A stretch of DNA of 41,016 nt from Nitrospinales bacterium. GTDB taxonomy: Bacteria; Nitrospinota_A; UBA7883; JACRGQ01. Shown in pieces: positions 18,313-26,406 of this stretch. A program made the position numbers and the translations under genes. The stretch covers positions 1 through 41,016 of the forward strand of contig JAHFEJ010000022.1 of assembly GCA_023248535.1 (NCBI GenBank), read 5' to 3'. The notes under the pieces are model-generated. The model was not told the DNA's origin, did no database searches, and saw nothing but the letters and a program-made list of their open reading frames with translations. How positions within the stretch are numbered: the stretch's first letter is position 1; each line of letters opens with the position of its first letter.

Positions 18313-19341
18313 CTACGCGGGTTCTTGTTGCCCGTCGGCGGGGTGGAACTGGGCGTTTTTTTCCATCCCCAGCCGGATTTTGTTGATAACATCCGTTTCA
18401 ATGTAGAGTTCCGCCTGCTTTATGGCGTTCTTGATCGACTTCGCCTTGGACGAGCCGTGCGAGATGATAACCCCGCCATTGATGCCCAGCAGCGGCGCGC
18501 CGCCATATTCATGGTAATCGATTTTCTTTTTGAAGGCGGCGAGCTGCGGCTTTATCAACAGGTACGCCAGCTTGGTGCGCCAGTTCGCGCTGAAAATATC
18601 GCGCAGGGCGTTTTGCAAAAATTCCGCCAGCGATTCGCTTACTTTCAGGGTGATGTTCCCCAGCAGTCCGTCGCAGACGATAACGTCGGCGATGCCCCGG
18701 TAGACGTCCTTGGCCTCCACGTTGCCGATGAAATTAACCGAACTTGCCTTCAGCATGGAGGCCGCTTCGCGGATAACGTCGGTTCCTTTGCCCTCTTCCT
18801 CGCCGATGGAAAGGGTTCCCACCCGCGGATTATCGATACCGAGGACGAACGAAGCGTAGACCGACCCCATGATGCCGAACTCGAACAGCGTGCCGGGTTT
18901 GACATCGACATTCGCTCCGGCATCCAGCAGCACGGTGAATCCGCGCGCGGTCGGCAACATGACGGCTATCGGCGCGCGGCCGACGCCGGGGATTGTCCGG
19001 AGCTTCAACAAGGCCGCGGCCATCACCGCGCCGGTATTGCCGGCGCTGACGAAAGCGGCCGCCCCTCCCGTTTTAAGGAGGTCGATCCCTACCGATATTG
19101 AGGAGTTTTTCTTCTTCCTGATGGCTACGGCGGGGGATTCATCCATGCCAACCACTTCCGTGGCCGGAGTGATCTCCAGCCCCGCGTCAGCCCCGCCCAA
19201 CCGGTCCAGCTCCGCCCGGATATGTTCTTCGATGCCAACAAGCACGATGCGGCTTTTGACCTCTTTCGAGGCCTGGATCGCCCCCTCGACAATAGCCCCG
19301 GGGGCGTGGTCGCCCCCCATGGCGTCAACGGCGATTTTCAA
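18313..19341 (-). CDS. plsX: Phosphate acyltransferase PlsX (TTG start)
   Basis: The 342-residue protein begins MKIAVDAMGGDHAPGAIVEG, the hallmark PlsX N-terminus, and includes the SAGNTGAVMAAAL and DGLLGNITLKVSE segments. PlsX makes acyl-phosphate from acyl-ACP, the donor that PlsY uses to acylate glycerol-3-phosphate. It acts peripherally at the inner membrane. The start codon is TTG at 19341; its AAGG ribosome-binding site overlaps the rpmF stop codon, so it is translationally linked to rpmF. Confidence 0.97.
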   Translation of the reverse strand: MKIAVDAMGGDHAPGAIVEGAIQASKEVKSRIVLVGIEEHIRAELDRLGGADAGLEITPATEVVGMDESPAVAIRKKKNSSISVGIDLLKTGGAAAFVSAGNTGAVMAAALLKLRTIPGVGRAPIAVMLPTARGFTVLLDAGANVDVKPGTLFEFGIMGSVYASFVLGIDNPRVGTLSIGEEEGKGTDVIREAASMLKASSVNFIGNVEAKDVYRGIADVIVCDGLLGNITLKVSESLAEFLQNALRDIFSANWRTKLAYLLIKPQLAAFKKKIDYHEYGGAPLLGINGGVIISHGSSKAKSIKNAIKQAELYIETDVINKIRLGMEKNAQFHPADGQQEPA

Positions 19342-19347
19342 GATGCC

Positions 19348-19530
19348 TTATTCCAGTTCTACTTTGATAACTTCCTTGCCGTTGTAAGCGCCGCAAGAGG
19401 GGCACACCTGGTGCGGCGGCTTTACCGCATGGCAGCTGGGGCAGGTGGACATGCCCGGCGTTTTCAGAAAGTGATGGGCGCGGCGAAAGCCCTTTTTCCG
19501 TGCAGTGGTTTTCTTCTTTGGTTGAGTCAT
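19348..19530 (-). CDS. rpmF: 50S ribosomal protein L32, zinc-ribbon form
   Basis: The 60-residue protein has the basic N-terminus (KKKTTARKKGFRRAHHFLK) and four cysteines as CPSC and CPSC, the zinc-binding 'C+' version of L32. An AAGGAAGG precedes the ATG by eight bases. It lies between the DUF177 gene and plsX, the most common bacterial context for rpmF. Confidence 0.96.
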   Translation of the reverse strand: MTQPKKKTTARKKGFRRAHHFLKTPGMSTCPSCHAVKPPHQVCPSCGAYNGKEVIKVELE

Positions 19531-19563
19531 TACATTAACCTTCCTTTCCTAGTGGATGTGGCA

Positions 19564-20103
19564 TTATAGCCTTTCTTTCAGTTTTTGCAGCGCGGCAAGA
19601 CGCGCGTCCGGTTCTTTCGGTTTGCAGCCGCAAGGAGCGGCGTTCAGATCGGCCCCGCATTTGGGGCAAAGCCCCTTGCAATCTTCCTTGCAAAGCGGCT
19701 TGAAGGGAATGGCCAGCAAAAGATGATCGTGCAACAAAGGGAAGAGATCGAGCTTCTCCCCATCGTGGTAATTAACGTCCCCATCATCCTCTTCCGCGCC
19801 TTCAGAGGATTCCGCGCTATGCGGGAAAAAAGGGGCCTCGATTGACGGGGTGAGGGCCAGTTCGTATTCCGCCAGGCAGCGGCTGCATTGCAGCTTTACC
19901 GTCCCCCCGGCCGGGCCCGACACAAAAATATCGTCACCGGCTTTTGTGAGGGCCAAGTCCGCTTTCACGTCCCCCACGCCGTTAACCCCGTCGCCCTCAT
20001 TGAAAAAGTAACTGAACGGCTTCTCCAACTGAAGCGCAAGTCCGTTTTCGGGATCGATACTGTCAATATCGACTTCGATGCGGTTTTTATGCTCTATTTT
20101 CAC
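19564..20103 (-). CDS. yceD: DUF177 / YceD family protein
   Basis: With the GTG at 20103 (eight bases after GGAG) the protein is 179 residues; another in-frame GTG lies at 20109. It shows the family's central LQCSRCLAEYEL segment and the C-terminal cysteine-rich part CKEDCKGLCPKCGADLN followed by CGC. Members sit directly upstream of rpmF in many phyla; in E. coli and plants the family has been linked to 23S rRNA accumulation. The biochemical activity is not established. Location between pth and rpmF is typical. Confidence 0.92.
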   Translation of the reverse strand: MKIEHKNRIEVDIDSIDPENGLALQLEKPFSYFFNEGDGVNGVGDVKADLALTKAGDDIFVSGPAGGTVKLQCSRCLAEYELALTPSIEAPFFPHSAESSEGAEEDDGDVNYHDGEKLDLFPLLHDHLLLAIPFKPLCKEDCKGLCPKCGADLNAAPCGCKPKEPDARLAALQKLKERL

Positions 20104-20165
20104 GATCACAGCTCCACATTTCCTCTACACGCCGCCGCCGCGGCGGATAACATCATCACTACAGT

Positions 20166-20687
20166 TCACTTAAAATCCAGCGCCCGCAGGCAGGATTCCT
20201 CAATGGCGGCTTTCAGCGCCAATCGTTCGTTTTCTTCAAAAGGGGCCAAAACGTAATCGGCGGCGTCCTCCCCCGCGGGGGGCCGTCCAACACCGATGCG
20301 AATCCTCCGGAAATCCGGCGTTCCCAAATGTTGGGCGACGGACGAAACCCCGTTGTGGCCTCCCGCGCCGCCGCCGATCTTATCCTTCACTTTTCCCAGC
20401 GGCACATCAATGTCGTCATGCAAGACGGTGACGCCATCCGGCTTAACCGAAAGCTTGCGGGCCAAGGCGGCAACCGGGCCACCGCTCAGATTCATATACC
20501 CCTGCGGTTTGGCCAGCACCACCTGATTCCCGCCCGCTTCCCCGCGCGCCACAAACGCGCCGAGCATCTCGCGGTCGAAACGGATACCGAGCATTTCGCC
20601 AAGGCGGTCAATCGCCATAAAACCGGCGTTATGCCTTGTTCGGGCATACTTCGGCCCCGGGTTTCCCAGGCCGACCAGCAATTTCAC
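20166..20687 (-). CDS. pth: Peptidyl-tRNA hydrolase
   Basis: The enzyme cleaves peptidyl-tRNA released from stalled ribosomes. Key residues are visible: Asn9 in GLGNPG, catalytic His19 in RTRHNAGF, the Asp in HDDIDVPLG and Asn in GGHNGVSS. At 173 residues it is slightly shorter than the usual 185-195, losing part of the C-terminal helix region. The start is GTG at 20687 with only a weak GGA upstream, 15 bases after rplY, so coupling with rplY is likely. Confidence 0.96.
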   Translation of the reverse strand: MKLLVGLGNPGPKYARTRHNAGFMAIDRLGEMLGIRFDREMLGAFVARGEAGGNQVVLAKPQGYMNLSGGPVAALARKLSVKPDGVTVLHDDIDVPLGKVKDKIGGGAGGHNGVSSVAQHLGTPDFRRIRIGVGRPPAGEDAADYVLAPFEENERLALKAAIEESCLRALDFK

Positions 20688-20702
20688 GTTCCGACGGCAA
20701 GA

Positions 20703-21455
20703 TTATTTCTTGCCGCCCTCTTTTCCGCCGCCTTTAGCCGGCGCCGCGCCTTTGCCTGCCGCAGCCGGCGCCGCTCCTTTACCCGGCGCGGCCGGTGCCG
20801 CGCCTTTACCCGCCGCGGCCGGCGCCGCTCCCGCGGCCGCCGCGCCTTCAGCCGGCGCCGCGCCTTCAGCAACAACCGCCGCCACAACTTCTTCCTTCTT
20901 CGGCGTGATACAGGAAACTATCGCCATCTCCGGCGCATCGGTGGCCTTGATGCCTTCGGGCAGCGTGAGGTCGGAAAGGTGCCATATCTTGTTGATGTCC
21001 AGAGTGGATATATCCACCTTGATGTCGCGCGGCATCACCGAGGGCATGCACTCGACGTGGAGATCGCGCGCGTGAATGCGGATTTCGCCGCCGCTCACCT
21101 TTACGCCGACGGATTCGCCGCTGACCACGATCGGCAGTTTGACGCGGATCGGCTTGTTCAGGTCGATCTCCAAAAGGTCGGCATGAATGAACTGGTCGGT
21201 GATCGGGTGGAACTGCAATTCCTTAAGCAGGGCGTTGTGCAAGCCCTTGCCATCCCCCATCTCGAGCTGAAGGATGACGTGGGTGCCGCTGGGGCCCGAA
21301 AGGGCCTTCTTGAACGCTTTTGCGTCAAGGGTGAGCTTTTGCGATGCCGACATGCCGTAAATGACCGCAGGCATCCGGCCCGCCTTCCGCAGCGCGGCGG
21401 ATACCTTTTTTCCCGAATCGGCACGTTTATCAACCTGTAATGTTATCGTTTCCAT
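20703..21455 (-). CDS. rplY: 50S ribosomal protein L25 (Ctc/TL5 form) with repetitive tail
   Basis: The 250-residue protein has an N-terminal L25 domain (RADSGKKVSAALRKAGRMPAVIYG) that binds 5S rRNA, then the Ctc/TL5 beta domain (about 95-185, with VECMPSVMPRDIKVDIS). The C-terminal fifty or so residues are low-complexity Ala/Pro/Gly/Lys built on a nine-residue GKGAAPAA(A/P) unit. Extended C-terminal tails on this L25 form occur in several bacterial groups. It lies between prs and pth, the usual operon order. Confidence 0.95.
   Translation of the reverse strand: METITLQVDKRADSGKKVSAALRKAGRMPAVIYGMSASQKLTLDAKAFKKALSGPSGTHVILQLEMGDGKGLHNALLKELQFHPITDQFIHADLLEIDLNKPIRVKLPIVVSGESVGVKVSGGEIRIHARDLHVECMPSVMPRDIKVDISTLDINKIWHLSDLTLPEGIKATDAPEMAIVSCITPKKEEVVAAVVAEGAAPAEGAAAAGAAPAAAGKGAAPAAPGKGAAPAAAGKGAAPAKGGGKEGGKK
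20733..20837 (-). repeat. 27-bp tandem repeats encoding the L25 tail
   Basis: Within rplY three in-frame 27-base units (20733-20756 partial, 20757-20783, 20784-20810) encode GKGAAPAA(A/P), with a further degenerate unit to 20837. The unit number could vary by slippage. Confidence 0.75.
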
Positions 21456-21500
21456 TGCGTATGTTCTCCCTGCGTGTATTGAGGTTCAATCTTCAAAAGT

Positions 21501-22445
21501 TTAATATTCAAAAAGGCCGCTCACCGAGCGTTCAAGGTGTATCCGTTCAATGGCGTCCGCGAACATCGGGGCGATATCAAGCACTTCCAGCTTGGCGCAT
21601 TGCTTTATGCGGTCAACCTGATTGATGGAATTCGTGCAGTACAGCTTTTTCAGCGGCGATGTATTGATCCGCTCTATCGCCTTGCCGCTCAGAACCGCAT
21701 GGCTGCACAGGGCCTGCACCGTTTTGGCGCCGTTTTCCAAAAGGGCGTTCACCGCTTCGGTCAAGGTGCCGGCGGTATCCACCATGTCGTCCACGATCAA
21801 GACATCTTTCCCCTTTACATCGCCTATGATGTGATAGGCCTTTGCCTGATTCTTTCCTTCCCGCCGTTTGTCGATGATGCCGAGGCCGCATTCGAGATAT
21901 TTGGCATAGGCGCGGGCGCGTTCCACGCCGCCGGCATCCGGTGAAATCACCATCAGGTCGGGGAGCGGGTGTTTGCGCAGATGATCGATCATCAGTGGCG
22001 CGCCGTAGAGGTGGTCAACCGGCTTGCCAAAAAAACCCTGTATCTGGCCGGCGTGCAAATCCATAAAAAGCGCCCGGTCAATGCCGGCCGCTATGAGCAG
22101 ATCGGCCACGAGGCGCGCGGTGATCGGCGTGCGGCTTTGCACCTTGCGGTCCTGCCGGGAATAGCCGAAGTAGGGAAGCACGGCGGTGATGCGGCGGGCC
22201 GAGGCGCGTTTGACCGCGTCGATCACGATGAGAAGTTCCATCAAGTTGTCATTCACCGGCGGACAGGTGGACTGGACAATGAAAACGTCGCCGCCACGGA
22301 TGTTTTCCATGATCTGGCAAAATATTTCGCCATCGGAAAAGTTCACAATTTCGGTCTTGGTCAGATTTATCCCGATCCCTTTTGCGATCCCTTCCGCCAG
22401 CGTGGGGTTTGATCTGCCCGCAATGATAATAGGATTGTCCGCCAT
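21501..22445 (-). CDS. prs: Ribose-phosphate pyrophosphokinase
   Basis: The enzyme makes PRPP from ribose 5-phosphate and ATP for nucleotide, His and Trp synthesis. The 314-residue frame starting MADNPIIIAGRSNP has family length and follows GGAAGG; an upstream in-frame ATG at 22484 abuts the tRNA 3' end and is unlikely. Visible motifs: the catalytic flexible loop YFGYSRQDRKVQSRTPIT, the metal/ATP site MDLHAGQIQGFF and the PRPP loop VDDMVDTAGT. It stands between tRNA-Gln and rplY. Confidence 0.97.
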   Translation of the reverse strand: MADNPIIIAGRSNPTLAEGIAKGIGINLTKTEIVNFSDGEIFCQIMENIRGGDVFIVQSTCPPVNDNLMELLIVIDAVKRASARRITAVLPYFGYSRQDRKVQSRTPITARLVADLLIAAGIDRALFMDLHAGQIQGFFGKPVDHLYGAPLMIDHLRKHPLPDLMVISPDAGGVERARAYAKYLECGLGIIDKRREGKNQAKAYHIIGDVKGKDVLIVDDMVDTAGTLTEAVNALLENGAKTVQALCSHAVLSGKAIERINTSPLKKLYCTNSINQVDRIKQCAKLEVLDIAPMFADAIERIHLERSVSGLFEY

Positions 22446-22484
22446 AACGCCTTCCTTTAAACTATATAAACCAGTTTCATGCAT

Positions 22485-22559
22485 TGGTTGGGGTGGTAGG
22501 ATTCGAACCTACGAATGCAGCTTCCAAAGAGCTGTGTCTTACCGCTTGACGACACCCCA
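22485..22559 (-). tRNA. tRNA-Gln (anticodon TTG), CCA encoded
   Basis: Read on the minus strand, the 72-base body folds as a cloverleaf: acceptor TGGGGTG/CACCCCA, D arm GTC...GAC, anticodon stem CAGCT/AGCTG with loop CTTTGGA (anticodon UUG) and T arm GTAGG-TTCGAAT-CCTAC. A discriminator A and the CCA end (22485-22487) are encoded. It lies 39 bases upstream of prs and is probably in the same transcript. Confidence 0.97.
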
Positions 22560-22606
22560 TCAAAATTTCCTTTACCGCCGAAAGAATCTTCCTCCAAAAG
22601 CCATTA

Positions 22607-22635
22607 ATAATAACAAATCAGGGCTTTATGTCCAA
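22607..22635 (-). promoter_or_regulatory. Promoter for tRNA-Gln and the prs operon
   Basis: On the minus strand TTGGAC (22630-22635) and TATTAT (22607-22612) are 17 bases apart, each close to the sigma70 consensus. The start point near 22600 would give a leader of about 40 bases before the tRNA. Confidence 0.6.
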
Positions 22636-22760
22636 CATAAAATAATTGCGGCCAAAATTCACTTGCAACCCCATATTTTTGAGCCACATCATAAGAATAC
22701 CGCAAAAACTTGGGCATAGGAAAAACGCATAGACTATCAAAATAACCGCCCCCTTTCGCG

Positions 22761-22907
22761 ATGCCATCCATCCACACTCAATTGCAGCAGCTTGCTTCTA
22801 TCAGCAACATTTGGCAATATCCCTATCAACCGGGGCTTTTGGGTTCGCCGAACGGGATGGCGGATGAAGATACGGACAAATATGGCAAAGTCGTGGAAAA
22901 TCATTAA
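22761..22907 (+). CDS. Possible 48-residue leader ORF
   Basis: An ATG-to-TAA frame ends three bases before the phosphoesterase ATG and encodes a peptide with a mixed, protein-like composition (for example NIWQYPYQPGLLGSPNG). No Shine-Dalgarno sequence precedes it and I know no homologue. It may be a real small protein, a leader that couples translation, or chance. Confidence 0.3.
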   Translation: MPSIHTQLQQLASISNIWQYPYQPGLLGSPNGMADEDTDKYGKVVENH

Positions 22908-22910
22908 TAT

Positions 22911-23765
22911 ATGAAACTTGTTTCCAGCCGTTTGTTGGCAGTGTTGTTATTGGGCATTCCGATTTTGGCATCGCCGCTTTCAGCGCAACCCGCGGCTGAT
23001 CGGCCCAACGGCAGGAAGTTTGACCAAGTGCTGATCATCGTTCTGGAAAACCAGGATGCCGCCAACGTTTTAAAAGACCCCTATATGCAAGCGCTGGCGC
23101 AACGGGGAGCATATTTTACCAACTATCATGGTATCGGCCACCCCTCCTATCCAAACTATCTTGCCATGACCGGCGGTTCAACGTTTGGCGTGACCAGCAA
23201 CGCGCAAAAAGAGCTGGACATGACTTCCATAGCCGATCTTTTGGAAATAAAAAACCTCAGTTGGGCACAGTTCGCCGAAGATTATCCGGGCACTTCAACA
23301 AAATGTTTTACCGGCGATTACAAAGGCCTGTATGCCAGAAAGCATGCCCCCTTCCTTTCCTATACCGCCATTACCGGGGGCCCGCGTTGCTTAGAGCATG
23401 TGGCAAACGCCGCCAACCTCCCGTACCCCTTGCCGAATTATTCTTTATACGTGCCTAACATGGATAACGACGGACACGATACGTCCGTAGCGTTTTCATC
23501 GAATTGGCTAAAAGGATTTTTAGAGCCGCTTCTCGGCCGCCCCGAGTTGAACAAAACCCTGGTGGTGGTCACATACGATGAAAGCAAAACCGGAGACAGC
23601 CCGATCTATACCGTTTTTCTCGGCTCCATGATCCGGGCGGGAGCAACGGATGATACGGCCTATGGCCATTACAGCCTGCTGCGAACCATCGAAGATAATT
23701 TTCGGTTGGGAAATCTGGGACGTGAGGATGTAACGGCTTCCCCGATCATCACTATCTGGAAATAA
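22911..23765 (+). CDS. Secreted phosphoesterase (acid phosphatase / PLC superfamily)
   Basis: The 284-residue protein has a signal peptide (cleavage near LSAQPA). The mature protein has the alkaline-phosphatase-like fold signatures of the phosphoesterase family that includes bacterial phospholipase C and AcpA: IIVLENQDAANV with the metal-binding Glu-Asn, the GHPSYPNYLAMTGG segment carrying the nucleophile-region Ser/Tyr, PNMDNDGHD and a late VVTYDES. It should hydrolyse phosphate esters in the periplasm or outside the cell; the substrate is unknown. At 284 residues it is a short form without the C-terminal domains of true PLCs. The neighbours do not explain it. Confidence 0.85.
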   Translation: MKLVSSRLLAVLLLGIPILASPLSAQPAADRPNGRKFDQVLIIVLENQDAANVLKDPYMQALAQRGAYFTNYHGIGHPSYPNYLAMTGGSTFGVTSNAQKELDMTSIADLLEIKNLSWAQFAEDYPGTSTKCFTGDYKGLYARKHAPFLSYTAITGGPRCLEHVANAANLPYPLPNYSLYVPNMDNDGHDTSVAFSSNWLKGFLEPLLGRPELNKTLVVVTYDESKTGDSPIYTVFLGSMIRAGATDDTAYGHYSLLRTIEDNFRLGNLGREDVTASPIITIWK

Positions 23766-23810
23766 AAACCGCGTTCAACCTTTGATAACGGGCGAACGCC
23801 GGGGAAGTCC

Positions 23811-26066
23811 TTAGGCGTCCCCCGGCTCCACGGCCGGCGCTTCTCCCTTATATGCCCCCCAAAAAGAAACCGCCGCAGCCCATATTTGCAGCGGAAGACC
23901 CTTCATCATGGACCATAGAACCTCAAACACGGCCTTTACGCCCAACCCCAAGAACAGCAGTATAAGCTTGCCTGCGTTCCCCGGCGCCTCCGTCTTTTTC
24001 CAGTAGTCAATCCACCGTTCGCTGTCGCCATAGATGAACCCCACGGTTTTCGCATAGGTCTCGTAATTCAATGGCAAAAGGGTGCCGAGGAAATATTTGG
24101 CTCCCCGCTTGAAGGCGCGGGGAATCGTCGCGTCAAACTCAAAGACCGTGCCATCGCTGTTCCTTACGGTCAGATGTACCTCTTCGTTCGGTTTCGGCTC
24201 CCATGGCAGATCGGCGTCAAAACCCAGACCGGCCAGCGACACGTCTTTCAGTTCACCAGTGCAACGGTAATTCATGCGGGGAAAGAACGCATCCACTTTC
24301 CCGCTGGCGGAGATGCGGTGGTAGTAACGGACCTGCTTGCGTTCCCAGAAAGCCCCCATTGAAACAATCACGAGGAATGTATTGTAAACACACCACACGC
24401 CGGTAACGGTGATGACATCGCGATAGACCGGAAAATATATCCATTTATACACCGCCATGCTTAGCGCGATGGAGTTGATAATGATGATCGCCAGAAACGG
24501 GACGGCCATGGGATTCAGCGATTCTTCAAGATTGGTCTGCCCTTTTGGGGTAACTTTAAACGTCGGCTTGCGGGGATGGAGAATAACACCTAGCACCGCC
24601 GGGATAAGCACCAGGGCCTGCACCGTTTCGTAAATTTCGGAAAACAGCGGTTTGCGGGACCGGCCGTATAAAAAGTCCATAATGAAAAAGGTGCTGAAAA
24701 GGTGCGGTACCGCATAAGCCAATATCGGGGTCATGGTGGCGTGGTATACCTTCAACCCGAACATGAGGAATGCCGACGGCGCGAGAAAATAGATGATACG
24801 CGGGATGCCGAAAAACCAGAACACGCAGGAATTAAAATAGCACAACCTCTGCGGCCAGGTAAGCCCCTTGATGGTGAGGGGATTTTTCAGGATGAATATC
24901 TGCACCATCCCCTGCGCCCAGCGGGTGCGCTGGGTGATGTAATCGTTGAACGTTTCAGGCTGAAGCCCGCACACCATCGGACGGTTGATATATACGCTGT
25001 TGTAACCCTTGGCGTGCAGTTGCAGCGAAGTCTCGGCGTCTTCGGTGATCGTGTCGCCGCTGACACCGCCCACCTCTTCCAGATATGTTCGCCGCAACAA
25101 CGATGCGGAACCGCAGAAGTAGCTGCTGTTCCACGAATCGAACCCGAGATGCATGGTACGGAAGAACATGTCGTTCTCCGACGGCACGCTGCCGGCGGAA
25201 GAAAGGTTTTTCTCCACCGGCGTGGGGTTGATAAAAAAATGGGGGGTTTGCACAAGGAACAGTTTCGGATCGGCCAAAAATCTCCCCACGGTCGCTTTGA
25301 GGATGTCCCGCGTCGGCACATGGTCGCAGTCCAATATCAGCACCAATTCGCCGTTCGTGTGCGCCAACGCGGCGTTGATATTCCCCGCTTTTGCGTGGTT
25401 GTTCTGTTCGCGGGTAAGGTAATGCACGCCGATCCGGCCTGCGATTTTTCTCAGGGTGTAATGCCGCGCCCACGCCGCCTCGGAAGTGGCGGGGTTGTTG
25501 CGCCTGTTCACGGTGCTGCCGTCATTAATGATGTAAATGTTCAGCTTGTCGGCCGGATAATCGATCTGTTTGCACGCCACCGCCGTCGTTTTCACGATGT
25601 CTTCCGGTTCGGTGTAGGTGGGGATAAGAATGTCGACCGTGGGGTACCCGCTGGCATCTTCGGCAAGGGGGATGATACGGTGCACCAGCGGGGATGCGTT
25701 GATAAGAAGCCCCATCATATGGATCATGACGGCGTACCACTCGGCAAGATACAAAAGGGTCATGCCTATGAAATCGGCAAACCCGGTGTACATCAGCGTA
25801 TCGAAGGTACGCCAAATGATATAGCGAAGGCTGATGAACGCCCCCAGGAAAAGGAAAAGTATCCGCCAAACCGGGTTTTCATGCACAAGGGGGCGCTGGA
25901 ACAGCAACACGATGATTGCCAAAAGGCCCCAGCCGATGGCCATGCGGTGAAACGCGCTCAGATAGCTTTCAACAAAAAACAGGGCGTAAAGGGAAAACCC
26001 GAAGGCCGCCGCGATAACAATCCACTTATTGACCGCCCGCAATTTTATTGGCATATATTGCCGCAT
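23811..26066 (-). CDS. bcsA: Cellulose synthase catalytic subunit (BcsA-like) with PilZ domain
   Basis: The ATG at 26066 gives about 751 residues; a TTG at 26120 extends it by 18. Membrane helices flank a family 2 glycosyltransferase with NDGS, LDCDH (about 245), TEDAET (about 342) and QRTRW (about 380), all the processive cellulose-synthase residues. A PilZ domain follows (RKQVR about 574; DVSLAGLGF about 608), the c-di-GMP switch that relieves inhibition in BcsA. It should polymerise UDP-glucose and extrude the chain through the inner membrane. No bcsB, bcsZ or bcsC is adjacent, so either these lie elsewhere or the polymer differs from canonical cellulose. Confidence 0.9.
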   Translation of the reverse strand: MRQYMPIKLRAVNKWIVIAAAFGFSLYALFFVESYLSAFHRMAIGWGLLAIIVLLFQRPLVHENPVWRILFLFLGAFISLRYIIWRTFDTLMYTGFADFIGMTLLYLAEWYAVMIHMMGLLINASPLVHRIIPLAEDASGYPTVDILIPTYTEPEDIVKTTAVACKQIDYPADKLNIYIINDGSTVNRRNNPATSEAAWARHYTLRKIAGRIGVHYLTREQNNHAKAGNINAALAHTNGELVLILDCDHVPTRDILKATVGRFLADPKLFLVQTPHFFINPTPVEKNLSSAGSVPSENDMFFRTMHLGFDSWNSSYFCGSASLLRRTYLEEVGGVSGDTITEDAETSLQLHAKGYNSVYINRPMVCGLQPETFNDYITQRTRWAQGMVQIFILKNPLTIKGLTWPQRLCYFNSCVFWFFGIPRIIYFLAPSAFLMFGLKVYHATMTPILAYAVPHLFSTFFIMDFLYGRSRKPLFSEIYETVQALVLIPAVLGVILHPRKPTFKVTPKGQTNLEESLNPMAVPFLAIIIINSIALSMAVYKWIYFPVYRDVITVTGVWCVYNTFLVIVSMGAFWERKQVRYYHRISASGKVDAFFPRMNYRCTGELKDVSLAGLGFDADLPWEPKPNEEVHLTVRNSDGTVFEFDATIPRAFKRGAKYFLGTLLPLNYETYAKTVGFIYGDSERWIDYWKKTEAPGNAGKLILLFLGLGVKAVFEVLWSMMKGLPLQIWAAAVSFWGAYKGEAPAVEPGDA

Positions 26067-26406
26067 TTTTAACCATAAGGCCTTATTTGTCCATAACTCT
26101 TTCTTGCGTCGCCAGGCCAATAGCCGTGTAGGCGATTTGGCCGATTACTGTTCCGTGGCAATCACTGAATTTCTTGTGGTTACCGTACCGGCAAGGCGGA
26201 AACGGAAATGCCCTTAAGGGATGTCCGGATATATGGAAATGTTCTATAATCGTGACGGCTTTATTTATGTTATTGGAAATATGTCCGCACTGGAATAACC
26301 GGGAGCCGCCGCCGATAAACGCGGCATCAACATGTGGGATGGGGAATTAGGGATGTTAAGTTTCATGCAACGTAACTTGCATCCTGGAAAAGATGGAGAA
26401 AGTGGG
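26067..26406. other. Divergent intergenic region between bcsA and the TPR gene
   Basis: About 340 bases contain a perfect 10-bp palindrome CCCTTAAGGG (26211-26220) and, on the plus strand, a perfect TATAAT at 26245-26250. I see no c-di-GMP riboswitch or other RNA gene here. The upstream in-frame extensions of both flanking genes are probably untranslated. Confidence 0.5.
26222..26250 (+). promoter_or_regulatory. Possible promoter of the TPR gene
   Basis: TATAAT at 26245-26250 is a perfect -10; 17 bases upstream lies only TGTCCG, a poor -35. The leader to the ATG at 26407 would be about 150 bases. Confidence 0.35.

Larger units (their letters stand above)
22560..22910. other. Divergent intergenic region, AT-richer
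   Basis: About 350 bases separate tRNA-Gln (minus) from the phosphoesterase (plus). The stretch holds the tRNA/prs promoter (22607-22635) and one possible 48-codon ORF (22761-22907). I see no other gene, repeat or terminator in it. Confidence 0.6.

Noticed and set aside
22446-22484. Upstream ATG for prs directly after the tRNA CCA end
   Set aside because: The extra 13 residues are absent from the family and the ATG at 22445 has a proper ribosome site.
23798-23826. 7-bp GCCGGGG/CCCCGGC hairpin between the phosphoesterase and bcsA
   Set aside because: It overlaps the end of bcsA, is short and has no T-run on either side.
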